Source: Nitrososphaerales archaeon (GTDB taxonomy: Archaea > Thermoproteota > Nitrososphaeria > Nitrososphaerales > UBA213). Taken from it: a stretch of 35,573 bases of DNA. The stretch lies in assembly GCA_038868975.1 (NCBI GenBank), contig JAWCSA010000005.1:1-35573 (forward strand). Direction: 5' to 3'. Position 1 is the first letter of the stretch, and each line of letters starts with the position of its first letter. The position numbers and the translations under genes were made by a program. Below are positions 32,314 to 35,573 of the stretch, piece after piece. Under the pieces are notes generated by a model. The model had not been told where the DNA came from, made no database searches, and saw only the letters and a program-made list of their open reading frames with translations.

Positions 32314-33291
32314 TTGTCTTACATTTTGTTCAGGCAGAGATTCAAGTCGATTTATATAATAACACATAGGCTTGCCGATGCCGATGCCTATTGTTCCGCA
32401 TATGGCATGGCAAAATTATTAACTAACATAATGAAAAATTCAAAGGTTAAGGTTGTATTTCCTGAGGGACTGAATAGTTTAGCAAGAAAGATCTATGATA
32501 AATATCCTATCAAAATAGAAAGTAACCCCAATTTCAAGAGAGCAGATCTGATAGTTATAGTTGATACCAATAATCCCTTATTGTTGTCAGAATTGATGCA
32601 TGATGTGTTGCAGAGTGATGCCAAGAAGATACTTATCGACCATCATCCCTTGAATCGAGATGTAAAGAAAATTTCTGATGTGACAATCATAGATACCAGT
32701 GCGTCTTCTACAAGTGAAATCGTCTACGATCTTTACAGAACAAAAAAGGTGAATGTAAGCAAGAAAGTAGCGCAGGTACTGTTGATAGGAATAATGGCAG
32801 ATTCGCAACATCTTTTTCTGGCTACTGGAAGGACCATAACAGTCGTAAGCGATTTGTACAAGAGAGGTGCCTCCGTAGAAGTTGCAAGGACGCTACTTTC
32901 TCGAGAAAGAGAGTTTCCTGAGAGAATAGCTAGGTTAAAAGCTGCCAGCAGAATTGCATTGTATAGTACGAATAGTTTGCTGGTTGCATTTTCTAGGATA
33001 GGTTCATTTCATGCTTCTGCAGCAAAGGCTTTGGTCGATCTTGGTGCTGATCTTGGCATTGTAGTCGGCAGCAACGGAAAGGAATCCAAGGCAAGTCTTC
33101 GATCAGCACAGAACTTCTATAAATCAACAAAAGTGCATTTGGGAACTGATATAGCTGCCACGATTTCAGAGTTTGGCGGCGGACATCCTACCGCTGCATC
33201 ACTTTCAAGTAAAATTGACGCAAACGCACTAGAGAAGCTTTTGATGAAATGTATAGAAGAAAAGTTGGGCAAACTGGATGCTGTAAGGTGA
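32314..33291 (+). CDS. DHH/DHHA1 family phosphoesterase
   Basis: The 325-residue protein belongs to the DHH superfamily, whose members split phosphoester bonds in short RNAs, nucleotides or cyclic dinucleotides. THRLADADAYCSA (17-29) carries metal ligands in place of the more usual HxxPDGDA. VDTNN (83-87) and DHHP (109-112) are the next motifs. The C-terminal DHHA1 domain has the GGGHPTAAS signature. This is the domain order of NrnA-like exonucleases, though the substrate cannot be told here. A TATA box, atatttatat (32281-32290), is about 28 bases before the TTG start, so the message looks leaderless. The XPF gene follows at once, possibly a nucleic-acid-processing pair. Confidence 0.85.
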   Translation: MSYILFRQRFKSIYIITHRLADADAYCSAYGMAKLLTNIMKNSKVKVVFPEGLNSLARKIYDKYPIKIESNPNFKRADLIVIVDTNNPLLLSELMHDVLQSDAKKILIDHHPLNRDVKKISDVTIIDTSASSTSEIVYDLYRTKKVNVSKKVAQVLLIGIMADSQHLFLATGRTITVVSDLYKRGASVEVARTLLSREREFPERIARLKAASRIALYSTNSLLVAFSRIGSFHASAAKALVDLGADLGIVVGSNGKESKASLRSAQNFYKSTKVHLGTDIAATISEFGGGHPTAASLSSKIDANALEKLLMKCIEEKLGKLDAVR

Positions 33292-33296
33292 TATAT

Positions 33297-34007
33297 ATGC
33301 ATGGAAAGGCAAGGATAGTTGTAGACGAGAGAGAAAGACAGAGTGGGGTTGCAGAGAAACTTTCCACATTGGGCACAATAGTAGATTTTAAACAATTGGA
33401 TGTGGGAGATTACATAGTAGCGACAGACTGTGCCATTGAACGCAAGTCAGTGCAAGATCTTATAAAGTCCATTTATGACGGTAGATTATTTATTCAATGC
33501 TCTCAGCTTTCTGCCCATTATAACAGGCCTATTCTGGTTCTTGAAGGCAGTACCGACTCGATTGAAAGGCTTGTTGACAATCCTATGGTATTCTATGGCG
33601 CACTTGCATCGATTGCGCTAGATTTCAGGATACCAATAATACATACAACATCTGTGAACCACACTGCAGAAGTATTGGTAGCACTAGCGAATAGAGTGAT
33701 TAAAAATGGAAAGACTGGACCACTACTTATGAAGGTAAAGAAAGGTAATCAAACACAAATTCAGCAACTAACCATCCTAACATCCCTGCCAGGTGTTGGT
33801 AACAAACTAGCTGTTAGACTGTTGAAGAAATTCAAAACACCGATCAAGGCATTAAACGCATCAACCGCTGAACTTGCCAGCATAGAGGGTATGGGATACA
33901 CTAGGGCTGCGAAGATACGGAAGGTGCTTGATACACATGATACGGATAAAAAAGGGATATGCCAGACCGCGTTGGACGGTTATGATGTTGATAATAACAA
34001 TACATGA
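33297..34007 (+). CDS. xpf: XPF/ERCC4-type structure-specific nuclease
   Basis: The 236-residue protein is the short archaeal XPF without the helicase part. The nuclease domain has RIVVDERERQSG at the start, then LDVGDYIVA and the catalytic ERKSVQD (48-54, the ERKxxxD motif). Two helix-hairpin-helix motifs follow: LTSLPGVGNKLAVRLLKKF and ASIEGMGYTRAAKIRKVL. Such enzymes cut 3' flaps and other branched DNA in repair, and in related archaea depend on PCNA. No clear PCNA-binding box is seen in the tail DGYDVDNNNT. ATG 33297 is chosen; a GTG at 33288 overlaps the DHH stop as GTGA and would add three residues. Confidence 0.92.
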   Translation: MHGKARIVVDERERQSGVAEKLSTLGTIVDFKQLDVGDYIVATDCAIERKSVQDLIKSIYDGRLFIQCSQLSAHYNRPILVLEGSTDSIERLVDNPMVFYGALASIALDFRIPIIHTTSVNHTAEVLVALANRVIKNGKTGPLLMKVKKGNQTQIQQLTILTSLPGVGNKLAVRLLKKFKTPIKALNASTAELASIEGMGYTRAAKIRKVLDTHDTDKKGICQTALDGYDVDNNNT

Positions 34008-34090
34008 TATTCGCATATGAAATCAAACATGCGTGATTATAGAATACATAACTGATCGATTATAGTCGAAGAAGGAGTGCCAATCGGGTG

Positions 34091-34603
34091 CTACTGTTTC
34101 TGTACACCCTTCAATCTCGCTCTAAGCCTGTTTCCACAAATTTCACAAACTTTCTCATTCTTTGTATAACATATACCACAAGCAGTGCAATATCTTATCC
34201 ACCTTCCAACCTTTGATATCCCCTTGCTCATAACGTACGATATCTTAATGTTTGAAAGTTTGGCAACATTTGCTATCGCATAGTCATCAGTAACTATCAT
34301 AGGGTTAGCATCTCTCATTTCCAGTGCCAATGCAATTACAGAAAGATCAGCATCGGACATATTTACAAGGTCACCGCTCCTTCTTGCAATTTCCCTAGCA
34401 ATACCTATGTACTTCTTTTCAGGTTCCTTGATTACAACATTGCCTGCATCTATGAGTGCTTCAATTACAGAAAATGCTTTTTTGATATGCTTTATTTCAT
34501 TGAGTATGCTACCTGTTGTGTAACATTTTGAAGATCCCAAAAAAGGTATGCCCGCATAAAATGCGCTTGCATCGAGAATAACGCTAGAAACCGAGTTTTG
34601 CAA
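34091..34603 (-). CDS. nob1: Endoribonuclease Nob1 (PIN domain plus zinc ribbon)
   Basis: The 170-residue protein is the archaeal Nob1, which makes the final 3' cut of small-subunit rRNA. The PIN domain begins VILDASAFYAG with the first catalytic Asp, and later has NMSDADLSVIALALE and VTDDYAIANVA with the other acidic residues. The C-terminal zinc ribbon has CTACG and CEICG (CxxC-CxxC). The start is TTG at 34603, about 20 bases inside the end of the NAD kinase gene, so the two are coupled. Confidence 0.92.
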   Translation of the reverse strand: MQNSVSSVILDASAFYAGIPFLGSSKCYTTGSILNEIKHIKKAFSVIEALIDAGNVVIKEPEKKYIGIAREIARRSGDLVNMSDADLSVIALALEMRDANPMIVTDDYAIANVAKLSNIKISYVMSKGISKVGRWIRYCTACGICYTKNEKVCEICGNRLRARLKGVQKQ

Positions 34604-35399
34604 GCTGCCTCAAACCCTTGGTTTTGAATCTAACAAAAACTGCATCATGTTCATACCTGGCCACCCTGATATTTTCTTCAGGTTTTATCTCAAAGACGTC
34701 TTGTCCATCGACCACAATCCGTGATTCAAAATTGCTCCTTATTTCAATTGGCTCGTCTGGGAATATCAGAGGCGGCATTCTATTGATGGAATTAACAGGT
34801 GTCAATAGAAGTACATCAAGTTCCTCATACAAAACAGGTCCACCAACAGAATACGAATGTCCTGTCGACCCAGTTGGTGTCGAAACTATAACACCATCCA
34901 TCCTTTGATGCAATTCATCTTCCTTGAACTTGATAGTGTAGGTTGGTGTACGCGTAACATTAACTCTGCTTATATAAATTTCGTTAAGTGCTGGTGCCGA
35001 TTTGATACTGCCTATAGATGCGTATATACGCATCCTCCGTTCCAAATGAAACTCATTCGAAAATATTTTTTTTATCGCCGATTCAAGTTCCTCCACGTCT
35101 ATGGTAGCCAAAATTCCGCGCATGCCTCCACCTCTGATGCCAAAGACTGGCACACTGTTGGTGAAAGCCCTGACAATTCTTAATGTTGTGCCATCACCAC
35201 CAACAGCCACAGCTAGATCTATGTCCTTATCATTTAGTTCGTTTATATGATTTAACGTGACTCCTTGCTCAACATTAAACGGTGATATAGTATATACAGT
35301 AGCCCCTTTCTCCTGAAGAATTTTAGCGGTTTTTCTAGCCACGTCGGCCGCATACGAACTATCATGTTTTCTTATAATAGCAACGTTACGGATATTCAT
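34584..35399 (-). CDS. nadK: NAD kinase
   Basis: The 271-residue enzyme phosphorylates NAD to NADP. GGDGTTLRIVR (the GGDGT motif) lies in the N-terminal domain. GIRGGGMRGILATI, NEIYISR and the C-terminal beta-sandwich VIVSTPTGSTGHSYSVGGP are standard. TPVNSINRMPPLIFPDE replaces the usual TPI..HxLs.RPl/vl in archaeal style. It ends overlapping nob1. A TATA-like stretch, read on this strand as gttttatg near 35424-35433, is about 26 bases before the ATG, so it too appears leaderless. Confidence 0.93.
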   Translation of the reverse strand: MNIRNVAIIRKHDSSYAADVARKTAKILQEKGATVYTISPFNVEQGVTLNHINELNDKDIDLAVAVGGDGTTLRIVRAFTNSVPVFGIRGGGMRGILATIDVEELESAIKKIFSNEFHLERRMRIYASIGSIKSAPALNEIYISRVNVTRTPTYTIKFKEDELHQRMDGVIVSTPTGSTGHSYSVGGPVLYEELDVLLLTPVNSINRMPPLIFPDEPIEIRSNFESRIVVDGQDVFEIKPEENIRVARYEHDAVFVRFKTKGLRQLAKLGF

Positions 35400-35423
35400 T
35401 TGTACTATATGATGGGCATTAAC

Positions 35424-35433
35424 ATAAAACCCT
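35424..35433 (-). promoter_or_regulatory. TATA-like element of the nadK-nob1 operon
   Basis: On the minus strand ggttttatg is placed about 26-30 bases before the nadK ATG at 35399, the spacing seen at other leaderless genes in this window. Confidence 0.4.
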
Positions 35434-35516
35434 TGCTAGATCCGGCGTTGTTGCCTAATTCGTTTTAGCACATGATCAATGCTATCTTATCAATTCGCAT
35501 TTTGATCGGAAATGGT

Positions 35517-35573
35517 ATGTGCCCCTTATGTCTGAACACAATAGACGTGAAGGCTACTGGAAGTACTACCACC
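35517..35573 (+). CDS. Possible start of a small CxxC protein, cut by the window edge
   Basis: From ATG 35517 (or the in-frame TTG 35502) a frame runs to the edge and opens with MCPLCLNTIDVKATG. The CPLC motif suggests a zinc-binding start. The opposite strand is also open here for about 35 codons, and no promoter is clear. The call is tentative. Confidence 0.25.
   Translation, partial: MCPLCLNTIDVKATGSTTT

Noticed and set aside
1-35573. CRISPR array, tRNA or rRNA genes
   Set aside because: No regularly spaced repeats, no cloverleaf-like segment and no rRNA-like stretch was seen on reading; a dedicated scan was not possible.

Overview
The window looks like a chromosomal piece of an archaeon, most likely a member of the Nitrososphaeria (Thaumarchaeota). 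The archaeal assignment rests on the exosome operon (SBDS, Rrp4, Rrp41, Rrp42, eL43), the Rpo3-eL18-uL13-uS9 cluster, KEOPS Pcc1, prefoldin beta, Nob1, a short XPF nuclease, an Lhr helicase and a multi-OB-fold RPA. Many start codons sit 26-29 bases after a TATA box, as in leaderless archaeal transcripts, and TTG/GTG starts are common. The narrower placement is inference from gene content and a moderate, roughly 40% G+C by eye; it was not computed.

Layout. 1-752: remnants of two different transposases. 909-3744: a 39-codon membrane peptide overlapping an Lhr-type helicase. 3741-6952: RPA (minus), then a two-gene ABC exporter. 7053-8809: leuC-leuD. 8806-9546: a ferritin-like protein and a small MJ1316/DUF504 protein, divergent from a 39-bp shared promoter. 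9633-10799: a polysaccharide flippase. 10802-12674 (minus): rpo3-rpl18e-rpl13-rps9. 12759-15905: SBDS-rrp4-rrp41-rrp42-rpl37ae, tightly overlapping. 16036-17771: two secreted proteins that split the usual exosome superoperon. 18025-18681: pcc1 and prefoldin beta, its normal tail.

18658-27743 is the most distinctive part. A 972-residue secreted, membrane-anchored NodB-type deacetylase (minus) is divergent from a tight seven-gene plus-strand run: a nucleotide-sugar dehydrogenase lacking its C-terminal domain, a NodB-like protein that has lost its metal ligands, a hyaluronan/chitin/NodC-type GT2 synthase, a small Cys-rich protein, GlmS, a small unknown protein, and an acetyltransferase that closely resembles eukaryotic GNA1. 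Together they suggest self-contained synthesis of an amino-sugar polymer: GlmS and the GNA1-like enzyme make GlcNAc-6-P, the GT2 enzyme polymerises and extrudes the chain, and the deacetylase trims it outside. The layout recalls bacterial has operons.

28024-32253: a secreted matrixin-type protease, a gene-poor 1.3 kb stretch, a membrane-anchored winged-helix protein, and a one-component regulator with an outside cupredoxin-like domain (copper ligands lost), one membrane pass and an inside winged helix. 32314-35399: DHH phosphoesterase and XPF nuclease (plus), then NAD kinase and Nob1 (minus). No tRNA, rRNA or CRISPR array was seen.
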